Source: Corallococcus praedator
GTDB taxonomy: Bacteria; Myxococcota; Myxococcia; Myxococcales; Myxococcaceae
NCBI RefSeq assembly: GCF_003612125.1
Contig: NZ_RAWI01000058.1
Location: forward strand, 1 to 33,422
Direction of reading: 5' to 3'
DNA length: 33,422 bases
In this document: in pieces, positions 7,542 through 16,276 of the stretch
How positions within the stretch are numbered: the stretch's first letter is position 1
How the letters are laid out: each line of letters begins with the position of its first letter
Notes under the pieces: generated by a model
Seen by the model: the letters and a program-made list of their open reading frames with translations, nothing else
Database searches by the model: none
Told to the model about the DNA's origin: nothing
Made by a program: the position numbers and the translations under genes

Positions 7542-9122
7542 ATGACGATTCGCCGCTTCCTCGCCGCCCTGCCGCTGTTCCCCCTCACGATGCTGCTGGG
7601 CGCCTCGGCCCCGGACGCTGGCGTCGCGCCGTCTCCGGCCGCCGCCCCTTCGGATGCCCAGACGCTGGCCGCGGCGGTGAACGCGCTGGACACGGACGCG
7701 GGCCCCGTGGGTGCTCGCGCCCTGGTGGAGAAGGTGGAGGCCGCGCAGCGCGCACCGTCCTCCACGGCGGCGGTGACAGCTCCGGACGCTCCGGTGGCCC
7801 AGGCTCCGGTGGCTCCGGATGCGGGCTCTCACCTCGCGTCCACTCCTGGCCCGGGCGGTGATGCGACCCCTGGCGCGCCCGCGGTTCCGGGCGGGCAGGG
7901 CGTGGACCCGCGCCCCGTGGATGCTCGGGCGCTGGCGGAGGCGCTGGCCACGAAGAGTGACGTCTCCTTCGAGCCCGGCATGGTGCCGCCGTCGCCGGTG
8001 CCCTCGCGTGAGAAGGCGCCGCCGTTCAGCAAGATGCAGGGCCTGCCCCGGGCGCAGGACCTGGTGGCGCGCGCGAAGCTGGAGGGCAGCAAGCTCGTCG
8101 TGAAGGGGGGCAAGAGCGCGCCGGATCAGGTGCTCACCATCGACCCTGGCCTCCAGGCGTCCCTCACGAAGATCATGCAGAACTACCAGGTGCCCTACGG
8201 CGCCGCGGTGGTGCTGGAGCCCTCCACCGGCCGCGTCCTGGCGATGGCCGAGCACTCCGAGGCGAAGCCCGAACTGCGCGGGCTGCCCGTGCGCGCGGTG
8301 TTCCCCGCCGCGAGCATCTTCAAGATCGTCACCGGCAGCGCGCTGCTGGAGGCCGGCGTGGCGCCGGAGACGGAGTCGTGCTTCCACGGTGGCAAGCGCA
8401 GCCTGTCCGAGCGGCAGCTGGAGGACACCGAACGCGACGGCGCCTGCTATTCGCTGGCGCTGGCCATGGGCAAGAGCGCCAACGTCATCTTCGCCAAGAT
8501 GACGAACAAGCACCTGAGCGCGGACGCCCTCAAGCGGATGGCCGCGCGCATGCGCTTCAACCGCGAGATCCCCTTCGCCCAGCCCCTGGACGTGTCGCTG
8601 GCGTACATCCCGGAGGACGGCTTCGCGCTGGCCAACACCGGCGCGGGCTTCGGGGACGTGTACCTGTCGCCGCTGCACGGCGCGCTGCTGGCCGCGGTCG
8701 CCGCGAACGAGGGCCGCTGGGTGGATCCGGTGCTGGTGGAGCCGGAGCCCTTCATGCCCCTGCCGGAGCCGGAGCCCGTGCTCACGCCCACCGCCGCGCA
8801 CGCCCTCACGCGCATGCTGGAGGAGACCGTCACCCACGGCACCGCGCGCGCCGTGTTCCGCGAGCGCGGCTTCCAGGTGAAGGACGCCGTGGGCAAGACG
8901 GGCACGCTCGCGGACCGCGAGCCCTTCCGCGACTACTCGTGGTTCGTCGGCTTCGCGCCCAAGGACAACCCCCGCGTGGCCGTGGCCGCCCTCATCGTCA
9001 ATGAGCCCAAGTGGCGCATCCGCGGCTCCTACCTGGGCCGCGAGGCCCTGCGGCTCGCCCTGGAGCGCATCCCCGCGCCCGTGGAGGTGACGGCCCCGGC
9101 CGGCGCCGCCGGCAAGCACTGA
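7542..9122 (+). CDS. Penicillin-binding protein, transpeptidase domain
   Basis: A 526-aa exported protein. An N-terminal signal-like segment (residues 1-21) is followed by about 130 residues of Ala/Pro/Gly-rich low-complexity sequence. A transpeptidase domain then runs from about residue 200 to 510. All three catalytic motifs of the serine penicillin-binding fold are present: SIFK (S258-K261), SAN (312-314) and KTG (452-454). The N-terminal dimerisation module of typical class B PBPs is absent, so this is a short, single-catalytic-domain member. It probably cross-links or remodels peptidoglycan in the periplasm. AAGGAG lies 11 bases before the ATG. Its stop directly abuts the convergent DUF4388 gene with no spacer. 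Confidence 0.9.
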   Translation: MTIRRFLAALPLFPLTMLLGASAPDAGVAPSPAAAPSDAQTLAAAVNALDTDAGPVGARALVEKVEAAQRAPSSTAAVTAPDAPVAQAPVAPDAGSHLASTPGPGGDATPGAPAVPGGQGVDPRPVDARALAEALATKSDVSFEPGMVPPSPVPSREKAPPFSKMQGLPRAQDLVARAKLEGSKLVVKGGKSAPDQVLTIDPGLQASLTKIMQNYQVPYGAAVVLEPSTGRVLAMAEHSEAKPELRGLPVRAVFPAASIFKIVTGSALLEAGVAPETESCFHGGKRSLSERQLEDTERDGACYSLALAMGKSANVIFAKMTNKHLSADALKRMAARMRFNREIPFAQPLDVSLAYIPEDGFALANTGAGFGDVYLSPLHGALLAAVAANEGRWVDPVLVEPEPFMPLPEPEPVLTPTAAHALTRMLEETVTHGTARAVFRERGFQVKDAVGKTGTLADREPFRDYSWFVGFAPKDNPRVAVAALIVNEPKWRIRGSYLGREALRLALERIPAPVEVTAPAGAAGKH

Positions 9123-10313
9123 TCAGGACAGCGGACGCAGGGTGAGCTTCACCAGCTCCGTGTCCACGAAGCCCTGGAAGAACTTCAGCGCTTCCAGCTC
9201 CTGCAACGGCGAGACGTGCACGATGGCCGCCACGTCCCGCTTCCCGTCGATGCGCGACAGCAGGTAGCGCTCCGGAGACGACAGGGGCAGCGTCTTCAGG
9301 TGCGGCGCGGACACCCGCAGCGTGGGCACGCGCGAGGGCTCCATCAGCGCCTTGCGCAGCTCCGCGAGCAGCCGGGCCTCCGCGTCGCGCAGCAGCTTCT
9401 GGGTGTGCTCGGACGGGGCGATTTCGTGCGCCCGCCGGGCCAGCGCCTCGCCGTCGCGCAGGTTGCCCGCGTCCAGGAAGAGCTGGGCCGCCTGGAGCAC
9501 CTCATCGGACGAGGACTCGGAGCCGATGACGCCGCCATTCTCGTCGTCGTCGTCCTCTTCCACCACCACCACGGTGGGCGTGTTGCGCTCCGGGGCGGGC
9601 AGGGGCGCTTCGTCGGACACCTTGAGCGCGTCCTGCCGGTAGAGGGCGTAGAGGCGCTGGTAGAGGAAGAAGTCCGTGGCGTGCAGCGCCAGCGCGATGC
9701 CGTCGATGCTCAGCCCTTCGCGCGCGAGCTGGACGATGCGGTCGTCCATGCTGCCGGCCTTGCGGTCGGCGAGCTTGCGCTCGTCCACTTCCAGCCGCAC
9801 CCCACCGGAAGGGAACACCGCGCGGATGGCCTGCCAGGCCGTCTCCCGGAACTCGCCCTCGCGGTGCACGTCCAGCAGGTCCACGCTGACGTCCAGGCCC
9901 TCCAGCTCCGGGGCGTCGTCGGTGGCCCGGAAGTCGAAGCCGCCTTCCTCCCAGGTGAAGGCGTCCAGCAGCATCTCCCGGAACTTGTGGGAGAGCGTGG
10001 TGCGCACGGTGGCTTCCGTCACCGAGCCCGTCATCGTGAGAATCTTCCCCAGCAGGATGTGCGTCTCCGCCTGGGTGGCGAACGCGCGCTCCAACTGGTC
10101 CTCCGTCAGGTGCCCCATGTTGATGAGGAACTGACCGAAGTATTCGCGCGGCTGGTTGGAGCTGGCGGTGATGACGTGCCCGTCGCGCAGGAGCAGCTGC
10201 TTGCGCACGTCTCCCCGCTCCACGTTCAGGGTGCCGGTGGCCCGGCGATTCCCGAGGTGGACGACCAGGTCCTTGAGGGGCATCGTCGAAAAATCACCAG
10301 ACACGCCGCGCAT
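9123..10313 (-). CDS. DUF4388 domain protein
   Basis: A 396-aa cytosolic protein. The N-terminus (GDFSTMPLKDLVVHLGNRRATGTL, then DGHVITASSN) is the hallmark of DUF4388 (PATAN-like), a domain common in deltaproteobacterial signalling proteins. A linker at about 250-285 contains a run of acidic residues (VVVVEEDDDDENGG). The C-terminal part has a TPR-like helical pair (AAQLFLDAGNLRDGEALARRAHEIAP) and a final domain ending in a helix. No catalytic motif is visible. The ATG at 10313 lies only 21 bases from the divergent glutaredoxin-like start at 10335, so at least one promoter must lie within the other gene. Role unknown; protein-protein signalling is a guess. Confidence 0.85.
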   Translation of the reverse strand: MRGVSGDFSTMPLKDLVVHLGNRRATGTLNVERGDVRKQLLLRDGHVITASSNQPREYFGQFLINMGHLTEDQLERAFATQAETHILLGKILTMTGSVTEATVRTTLSHKFREMLLDAFTWEEGGFDFRATDDAPELEGLDVSVDLLDVHREGEFRETAWQAIRAVFPSGGVRLEVDERKLADRKAGSMDDRIVQLAREGLSIDGIALALHATDFFLYQRLYALYRQDALKVSDEAPLPAPERNTPTVVVVEEDDDDENGGVIGSESSSDEVLQAAQLFLDAGNLRDGEALARRAHEIAPSEHTQKLLRDAEARLLAELRKALMEPSRVPTLRVSAPHLKTLPLSSPERYLLSRIDGKRDVAAIVHVSPLQELEALKFFQGFVDTELVKLTLRPLS

Positions 10314-10334
10314 CGAACGCCCATCCTGCAACGC

Positions 10335-10613
10335 ATGCGTGTCGATATCTACTCGAAACCCAGGTGTTCCCTCTGTGAGAAGGCCCGCGCGGTGGTGGAG
10401 GAGGTGCGGACCCGGCTGCCCTTCGAGCTCTACGTCACCGACATCCTCCAGAGCCCGGACCTCTTCGAGACGTGGCGTTACGACATCCCCGTGGTCCTGA
10501 TTGACGGCGTCCCCGCCTTCAAACACCGCGTGGAACCGGAGGTCCTCGAAGCGCGCCTCCGTGAGGTGATGAATGGCACACCCATTGCTAAAACCGTGGG
10601 CCAGGATGGGTAA
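10335..10613 (+). CDS. Glutaredoxin-like protein (DUF836 type)
   Basis: A 92-aa protein starting MRVDIYSKPRCSLCEKA. It has a CxxC active site (CSLC), a strand-helix order typical of the small glutaredoxin/DUF836 group, and the cis-Pro segment DIPVVLIDGVPAF. It is expected to take part in cytosolic thiol-disulfide exchange. Partner and reductant are unknown. The ATG at 10335 has no clear Shine-Dalgarno sequence, and the divergent DUF4388 gene starts 21 bases away. A hairpin at 10618-10657 probably ends the transcript. Confidence 0.85.
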   Translation: MRVDIYSKPRCSLCEKARAVVEEVRTRLPFELYVTDILQSPDLFETWRYDIPVVLIDGVPAFKHRVEPEVLEARLREVMNGTPIAKTVGQDG

Positions 10614-10617
10614 CAAA

Positions 10618-10657
10618 GTGCCCTTCTCCAAGAAATCCGGGGGGATACGAAGGGCGC
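10618..10657 (+). terminator. Possible terminator hairpin after the glutaredoxin-like gene
   Basis: GTGCCCTTC (10618-10626) pairs with GAAGGGCGC (10649-10657) with one G-U pair, giving a 9-bp stem with a 22-base loop. A short A-run follows rather than a T-tract. It lies 5 bases after the stop codon. The large loop makes this a moderate call. Confidence 0.4.
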
Positions 10658-10733
10658 AAAAGTGGCGGGGCTGTAAATCTGGGCGGTCGGGAGGGGCGGT
10701 GGGGCAGAAATTCCTGGAAGGGAGGGCACGGCG

Positions 10734-11687
10734 GTGGGTCTGAAGCGCAAGCGGACAGGAAAGTCGGGGCAGCCTCCTACGGTGTTGCTGGTGGAGCCGC
10801 GGGCGGAGGACCTGGAGCGCACCCGGGCGCTGCTGGGCGAGGCGGGCTTCCGTGTGGTTCCGCTCACGCGCTTCGACGCGGCGGTGCCGCTCTTCGAGGT
10901 GATCCGCCCGGACGCGGTGCTGCTCGCCGCGCAGCCTCCGGACTACGCGGCGGTGCAGACGGCGCGCCGGCTGCGGCAGGTGAGCCGGGGCACGGTGCCG
11001 ATGCTGTACCTGGTGGACTCGCACGACCGGGACGCCTGGCGCTTCTGCGTGGAGAAGGGGCAGTGCGTGGACGTGGTGCCGCGCGTGGTGGACGGCGCGG
11101 AGCTGTCCATGAAGCTGCACGCGCAGATGCGGCTCAAGCAGTCGGTGGAGCGCGTGGCGGCCGGCGAAGAGGCCGGCACGGCGCTGGCGCTGCATGATCC
11201 GGTGACGGGGCTCTACAACCGGCCCTTCCTGCTGGCCCTCATTGGCCTGGAGGCCCGGCGGACGGAGCGCTACGGGGGCACCTTCTCCGTGGTGGCCGCG
11301 GAAGTGAGTGGTTGGAGCGCGCTTCGCAAGGAGCACGGCCGGGGGATGGCGGAGCGGCTGCTCGTCTACAGCGCGGTGGTGCTGGGGCAGACGGTGCGCG
11401 AGGCGGACGCGGTGGCGCGGGTGGGGGACAGTGAGTTCGCCATGCTGCTGCCGGGCACGCCCGCGGAGTCGGTGCCGGAGGTCCTGGCGCGGGTGGAAGC
11501 CCGGTTCGAGGCGGCACGGTTCCAGATGGAAGGTCGCGTGGTGCGCACGGCGCTGGAGCTGGGGGCGGTGAGCTTCCCGGACACGGTGGGGGCACCCACC
11601 CAGTTGCTGAGCGCGGCACTGCAGACGTTGAGGCGTACACGCGAGATTCGGCGGGCGGCCGGTCCGGCCCGGCTGTTGTCGATTTGA
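10734..11687 (+). CDS. Degenerate receiver-GGDEF protein
   Basis: A 317-aa protein. Residues about 15-135 fold like a response-regulator receiver (TVLLVEPRAEDLERTRALL), but the expected phosphoacceptor Asp is Ala (A65 in PDAVLLAAQPP). Residues about 150-310 are a GGDEF domain with the normal entry motif HDPVTGLYNRPF. Its active-site loop reads GDSEF (231-235) instead of GGDEF. It is therefore unlikely to be phosphorylated or to make c-di-GMP, and may act as a binding or scaffold protein. GTG start at 10734 with GGAGGG 7 bases upstream. The NtrC-type regulator begins 47 bases after its stop (alternative starts would overlap), so the two are probably co-transcribed. Confidence 0.85.
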   Translation: MGLKRKRTGKSGQPPTVLLVEPRAEDLERTRALLGEAGFRVVPLTRFDAAVPLFEVIRPDAVLLAAQPPDYAAVQTARRLRQVSRGTVPMLYLVDSHDRDAWRFCVEKGQCVDVVPRVVDGAELSMKLHAQMRLKQSVERVAAGEEAGTALALHDPVTGLYNRPFLLALIGLEARRTERYGGTFSVVAAEVSGWSALRKEHGRGMAERLLVYSAVVLGQTVREADAVARVGDSEFAMLLPGTPAESVPEVLARVEARFEAARFQMEGRVVRTALELGAVSFPDTVGAPTQLLSAALQTLRRTREIRRAAGPARLLSI

Positions 11688-11734
11688 TGCAGTTCACTGA
11701 GGATTTGATGCACAGGGCGAGCGGAGGCGTGGGG

Positions 11735-13405
11735 ATGGATCGGATCGCGGTGCTGGTGGTGGATGACGAAGAGTCGGTGCGCACGTTCCTGTCCGAGCTG
11801 TTGGGCAGCTCGGGTTACCAGGTGCGGTGTGCGTCGAGCGGTTCGCAGGCGCTGGAGATGCTCTCCGGTGGCTCGTTCGACGCGGTGCTGCTGGACGTGG
11901 TGATGCCGGAGATGAGCGGCCTGGAGGTGTTGCGCCGCTACCGGGGCAACGGCGGCAATGCCCCGGTCATCGTGTTGAGCGCGCTGTCCGGCGCGGACGA
12001 CGCGGTGCGCGCGCTGAAGATGGGCGCGTCCGACTATCTGGCGAAGCCCTTTGGCAACGACGAGCTGCAGGACGTGCTCGCCCGTGCCCTGGGGACCCGC
12101 GTGCCGGAGCGCCAGATTTCGGCGCCGGTGCCCGCGCCCCGCGTGATGCTGACGTCGGCGGAGGCCGCGGCCGAGGCTCGCGTGCTCATCTCCACGTCGC
12201 CGGCCATGCGCCGGGCCCGCGCGCTGGTGGAGCGCATCGCGGACACGGACGTGCCGGTGCTGCTGCTCGGTGAGTCCGGCACGGGCAAGGAAGTGATTGC
12301 CCGCGAAATCCATGCGCGCAGCCAGCGCCACGGTCGCCCCTTCATCAAGGTGAACTGCGCGGCGCTGCCGGGCGAACTGCTGGAGAGCGAGCTGTTCGGC
12401 CACGAGCGCGGTGCCTTCACGGGCGCCACGGCGGAGAAGCCGGGCAAGTTCGAACTGGCGGACCAGGGCACCATCTTCCTGGACGAGATTGGCGAAATGG
12501 CCATCCGCCTCCAGGCGAAGCTGCTCCAGGTGCTGCAGGACGAGGAGTTCTTCCGCGTCGGTGGCAAGAAGAGCGTTCGCGTGGACAGCCGCGTGGTGGT
12601 GGCGACGAACCGCGACCTGGAGAAGGAGATCGCGCTCGGCAACTTCCGCGAGGACCTGTACTACCGCCTCAACGTCGTGGCCATCCGCCTGCCGCCCCTC
12701 CGCGAGCGCCGCGAGGACGTGGTGCCGCTCACCGACCACTTCCTGAAGAAGTACGGCAAGGGCTTCATGTCGGGCGTCTCCGAGCTGCCCACGGAAGTGC
12801 TCCACGCCTTCAGTGACTACGAGTGGCCGGGCAACGTGCGCGAGCTGGAGAACATGGTTCGCCGCCTGTGCGTGCTGAAGGATCCGACGCTGGTGCTGGA
12901 CGAGATTCGCGGAGGTGGCCGGACCCCGGCGAGCGCTCCGTCGCTGCCCACGTCCTTCGGTGGGGAGGACTTCGGTCCTCCGCCTTCGCGCCACTACGAG
13001 GATCCGGCCCGCGTCTTCGCGGCCCCTCCGTCCCAGGTCGCTTCCTCGAACGGCTCGGGGGTGCAGGTGCTGGAGATGCCCGCGCGCGGCACGATGACGC
13101 CGCCGCCGGTGGCCCTGGTGTCGGACGCTTCGCCGTTCAATGCCGTGGCGCCCCAGCGCTACGCGAATCCGTTCGATGCGCCGCAGCCTCCGCCTCCGCC
13201 GCCTCCGGCTGGAGAGCTGTCGCTCAAGGACATTGGCAAGCGCGCCGCGATGCTCGCCGAGCGTGAGGCGATACTGGCCATGCTCCAGCGCACCGCGTGG
13301 AACAAGCGCCGCGCCGCCGGCAAGCTGCGGATCAGCTACAAGGCGCTGCTCTACAAGATCAAGGAGTGCGGCATCATCGATCCTCGCGCGAGCGCCGAGT
13401 TCTAG
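11735..13405 (+). CDS. NtrC-family sigma-54-dependent response regulator
   Basis: A 556-aa activator. The receiver domain has the acidic pair D10/D11, phosphoacceptor D54 and K104. The AAA+ domain has Walker A GESGTGKE (about 179-186), GAFTGA (226-231, contacts sigma-54) and Walker B FLDE (D250-E251). A long, disordered Pro/Ser-rich linker (about 415-505, including a run of Pro) then leads to a Fis-type helix-turn-helix near the C-terminus (AAGKLRISYKALLYKIKE). All key residues look functional. The ATG at 11735 has GGAGG 7 bases upstream; further in-frame starts at 11684, 11687 and 11708 are less well placed. No histidine kinase gene lies beside it, so its sensor is encoded elsewhere. Its immediate upstream partner is the degenerate receiver-GGDEF protein. 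Confidence 0.94.
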   Translation: MDRIAVLVVDDEESVRTFLSELLGSSGYQVRCASSGSQALEMLSGGSFDAVLLDVVMPEMSGLEVLRRYRGNGGNAPVIVLSALSGADDAVRALKMGASDYLAKPFGNDELQDVLARALGTRVPERQISAPVPAPRVMLTSAEAAAEARVLISTSPAMRRARALVERIADTDVPVLLLGESGTGKEVIAREIHARSQRHGRPFIKVNCAALPGELLESELFGHERGAFTGATAEKPGKFELADQGTIFLDEIGEMAIRLQAKLLQVLQDEEFFRVGGKKSVRVDSRVVVATNRDLEKEIALGNFREDLYYRLNVVAIRLPPLRERREDVVPLTDHFLKKYGKGFMSGVSELPTEVLHAFSDYEWPGNVRELENMVRRLCVLKDPTLVLDEIRGGGRTPASAPSLPTSFGGEDFGPPPSRHYEDPARVFAAPPSQVASSNGSGVQVLEMPARGTMTPPPVALVSDASPFNAVAPQRYANPFDAPQPPPPPPPAGELSLKDIGKRAAMLAEREAILAMLQRTAWNKRRAAGKLRISYKALLYKIKECGIIDPRASAEF

Positions 13406-13435
13406 CGCCGCGTCCCCGGTCGATTGTCGTGCGCG

Positions 13436-13470
13436 ACGGCCCTTCTTCCGGATGACGGAAGGAGGGCCGT
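13436..13470 (+). terminator. Hairpin terminator after the NtrC-type gene
   Basis: ACGGCCCTTCTTCCG (13436-13450) pairs with CGGAAGGAGGGCCGT (13456-13470) around GATGA. This is a 15-bp stem with one G-U pair, lying 31 bases after the stop codon and followed by TCC. It should end the two-gene signalling transcript. Confidence 0.75.
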
Positions 13471-13553
13471 TCCGCTTGCGGGATGTGCCGTTGTCCTGGC
13501 TGTCTTTCGCCCCTGCTTGCGTGGGACGGGGGTTGCCCGATATCGCGGAGGCC

Positions 13554-14357
13554 ATGACCGCTCCACTCGTCCTGCTTGGCTGTGGCTACACGCTCACCCG
13601 GTTCGCCCGGGTGGAAGCCCGGTCCGGCCGTGAAGTCCTGGCCACCACGCGGGATGCAGCGCGCCGCGCGGTGCTGGAGGGCGCGGGCGTGCGGGTGCTG
13701 TCGCTCGATGAAGCGCTGGCGCGGGTCGAGGGCGCGCACGTCGTGGACTCGGTTCCTCCCGAGGCCGGACTGGATGCGCACTTCGCGGACGTGCTGTCGC
13801 GGGCCCGGCCTTCGCGGCTCGTCTACCTGTCATCCACGGGCGTGTATGGCTCCGCGCGCGGACACGTGGATGAGCTGACCCCGGTCGACACGGCCTCATC
13901 GGTTGCCCGGGCCCGGCTGGAGGCGGAGGCGCGCTTCCTTCCGCTGGGCGCCAGCGTGATGCGCATCGCGGGCATCTACGGCCCCGGGCGCGGCACCTCC
14001 GGACGGCTGAAGGCGGGCACGCTGCGCATTCCCGAGTCCGGTGGGGGACGGCTCTCCCGCATCCATGTGGACGACCTGGTGGACGCCGTTCGCGTGGTGC
14101 TCGAACGTGGGGCTCCCGGCGAGGTGTACTGCGTGGCCGACCGGCGCCCCGCGACCCAGGAGGAGACGGCCACCTGGCTCTGCCAGCACCTGTCCCTTCC
14201 CATGCCGCCCCGGGTTCCCTTCGCGTCGCTCCATGAATCCCTGCGCGGCGACCGGGCCATCAGCGGCGCGAAGCTGGAGGCCCTGGGCTGGACGCCGCGC
14301 TACCCGGACTTCACCACCGGCTTCGTCGCGGCCATGGAGGAAGAGGCGCGAGGGTGA
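13554..14357 (+). CDS. NAD-dependent epimerase/SDR family protein (YeeZ-like)
   Basis: A 267-aa protein with an N-terminal nucleotide-binding fold (LVLLGCGYTLTRFA, a GxGY-type glycine motif as in YeeZ-like atypical SDRs), the strand LVYLSSTGVYG, and RIAGIYGPGRG and HVDDLVDAV segments typical of extended SDRs. Where classical members have YxxxK, the sequence is VARAR, so the catalytic Tyr and Lys appear replaced. This suits the atypical group and leaves the reaction uncertain. The ATG at 13554 has GGAG very close upstream. The gene follows a strong terminator, so it has its own promoter. It is convergent with the antiporter gene, 19 bases apart. Confidence 0.8.
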   Translation: MTAPLVLLGCGYTLTRFARVEARSGREVLATTRDAARRAVLEGAGVRVLSLDEALARVEGAHVVDSVPPEAGLDAHFADVLSRARPSRLVYLSSTGVYGSARGHVDELTPVDTASSVARARLEAEARFLPLGASVMRIAGIYGPGRGTSGRLKAGTLRIPESGGGRLSRIHVDDLVDAVRVVLERGAPGEVYCVADRRPATQEETATWLCQHLSLPMPPRVPFASLHESLRGDRAISGAKLEALGWTPRYPDFTTGFVAAMEEEARG

Positions 14358-14376
14358 CTCGCGGCGGTCCGCGGGG

Positions 14377-16017
14377 TCAGTGCTCGGGGGCCTCCGCGCG
14401 CAGGAGCTGCTGAAGGTCCAGCTCCGTCCAGTCCAGCTCCTGCTCCACCTGCTGGAACGCCGCGTCCCCGATGGTCCCGTCCGAGCGCAGCTCCAACAGC
14501 CGCCGCCGTTCAGCGGCCATCGCGGTGCGCACCACGTTCGCGTCGGCGGAGGCTGGACCCCACGGCGCGGAGGCCCCATCCGGACGGGCTTCGGCCTGAG
14601 CGTCCGTGTGTCCCGCGAGCACCTGCTTCGCCCGCTGGAGTTGCAGCTCGTACCGCCGCCGCACCAGGGCCGCCAGCTCCGTGCCCGCCGACGCGTCGGT
14701 CGCATCCAGCGCCGCGCGCAGCGTCTGTACCCGGGCGAGCCGCACCTCGTGGTCGACCGCGCCGTCGTCGTCCAGCTTCAGGCGGGACATCAGGGGGCGC
14801 AGCGTCATCCCCTGCAGCACGAGCGTGCCCAGCACCACCGCGAAGGACGTGAAGAGGATGAGGTCGCGGTAGGGAAACGGGGGGACGCCTTCGCCACCGG
14901 TCGGCAGGGCCAGGGCCGCCGCGAGCGTTACGATGCCCCGCATCCCGCACCAGCCCACCAGCATGGCCGCCTTCGGCGACAGCGCGACCGCGTTGGATTT
15001 GCCCGGGGACGTGGAGGAGGCCCGGCGCTGTCGCCAGCGGCCGAGCGCCGCCACGCCCATCACCCAGGCGATGCGCGCGAGGATGGCCACCCCCGTGACG
15101 ACCGCCGCGATGCCCGCGTACTCCAGCCACGTGGGCCGGTCGAGCCGCGCGACGATGGACTTGAGCTGGAAGCCCACGAGGATGAAGGCGAGCACGTTCA
15201 ACACGAACACGGCCACCTCCCACACCGCGTACGCCGGGATGCGGATCCGCGCGGGCGTCACCAGGGCCGCGATCCGCGAGGCCGTCATCGCATAGACGAC
15301 CGTCGTGAGGATGCCGGACAGGTGCAGCCGCTCGGCGAGCATCCACACCGCGAACGTGCTGCCGAACTGCACGATGACCGCCGTGGACACATCCTCGATG
15401 AACCGGTTCACGAACAGGGTGACTCGCGCGAGCACCGACCCCAGCACCACGCTGCCCACCGTGACGACGAGCAGCATCGGGAGCGCGCTCCAGCCCAGGA
15501 TGCCCCCCGCCGCCACCGCGCCCAGGGCGAGCCGGTAGATGAGCAGGGCGCTCGCGTCGTTGAACAGGCTCTCGCCCTCAAGGATGACCAGCAGCCGGTG
15601 CGGGGGCCTCAACTGCTTTAACACCGCCGTGGCCGCCGCCGCGTCCGGAGGCGCGACGATGGCGCCCAGAGCGATGGCCGCGGCCCAGGGCATGTCCGGC
15701 ACCTGCCACCGGACCGCGACCGCCACCGCGATGACCGTGAGCACCACCGCGCCCAGCGCCAGCCCCACCACCGGCCGCCAGTTCGCACGCAGGTCCCGGG
15801 GCGAGGCGTCGAAGGCCGCGTCCAGCAGCACCGGCGCGACGAAGAGCGTGAGCGCAAGCTCCGGATCCAACACCAGCTCCGGCGTCCCCGGCACGAGCGC
15901 CAGCACCGCCCCCGCGAACGCCACCAGCGCGGGGTAGGGCGTGCCAATCCGCCGGGACAGCGCCGCGAGTCCCGCGCCCCCCAGCAGCAGCGCGATGACG
16001 ATCTCGAACACGAGCAT
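14377..16017 (-). CDS. CPA1-family Na+/H+ antiporter
   Basis: A 546-aa inner-membrane protein with about 12 hydrophobic helices in the first 410 residues and a hydrophilic cytoplasmic tail of about 130 residues. Family signatures include ALGAIVAPPDAAAATAVL, LEGESLFNDASALLIYRL (the ND pair of the ion site) and GWCGMRGIVTLAAALALP. It should exchange Na+ or K+ for protons for pH and ion homeostasis. The tail is rich in Arg, Glu and Leu and may be regulatory. The ATG at 16017 is preceded by GGAGGG. A TPR gene is divergent, 259 bases away. That gap also holds an 8-bp hairpin at 16053-16074 (TTCCTGCG/CGCAGGAA). Confidence 0.93.
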   Translation of the reverse strand: MLVFEIVIALLLGGAGLAALSRRIGTPYPALVAFAGAVLALVPGTPELVLDPELALTLFVAPVLLDAAFDASPRDLRANWRPVVGLALGAVVLTVIAVAVAVRWQVPDMPWAAAIALGAIVAPPDAAAATAVLKQLRPPHRLLVILEGESLFNDASALLIYRLALGAVAAGGILGWSALPMLLVVTVGSVVLGSVLARVTLFVNRFIEDVSTAVIVQFGSTFAVWMLAERLHLSGILTTVVYAMTASRIAALVTPARIRIPAYAVWEVAVFVLNVLAFILVGFQLKSIVARLDRPTWLEYAGIAAVVTGVAILARIAWVMGVAALGRWRQRRASSTSPGKSNAVALSPKAAMLVGWCGMRGIVTLAAALALPTGGEGVPPFPYRDLILFTSFAVVLGTLVLQGMTLRPLMSRLKLDDDGAVDHEVRLARVQTLRAALDATDASAGTELAALVRRRYELQLQRAKQVLAGHTDAQAEARPDGASAPWGPASADANVVRTAMAAERRRLLELRSDGTIGDAAFQQVEQELDWTELDLQQLLRAEAPEH

Positions 16018-16260
16018 GGAGCCCTCCGAAGGGGAATGTCCGCCATCCGGACTTCCTGCGGCGTAGCGCAGGAATGCGGGTTTCGGACAGTGGCAAATCC
16101 TCGACGTCGCAACCCGTCGTCCCCACGCGGGCGCGCGCGTCATCAGCGCAACGCGATGGATGCCATCAGCCGGGGAAGGGGCGCGGCTTTGCGGAGCGGC
16201 GTCCCCCGGTGACAGGCTGGCCCTTTCGGCCGCGCGCGGATGCGCGGTCCTCGCAACCCT

Positions 16261-16275
16261 GTTCCCTGGGGGAAC
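16261..16275 (+). promoter_or_regulatory. Hairpin covering the ribosome-binding site of the TPR gene
   Basis: GTTCCC (16261-16266) and GGGAAC (16270-16275) form a perfect 6-bp stem with loop TGG, ending one base before the ATG at 16277. The purine-rich GGGGGAA that would serve as Shine-Dalgarno sequence lies in the loop and 3' arm. Folding would hide it from the ribosome, which suggests translational control. Confidence 0.45.
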
Positions 16276-16276
16276 G

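Noticed and set aside
13140-13553. Extension of the SDR gene upstream into the NtrC-type gene
   Set aside because: The open frame exists, but it crosses a strong terminator hairpin and the family fold begins at the ATG at 13554.
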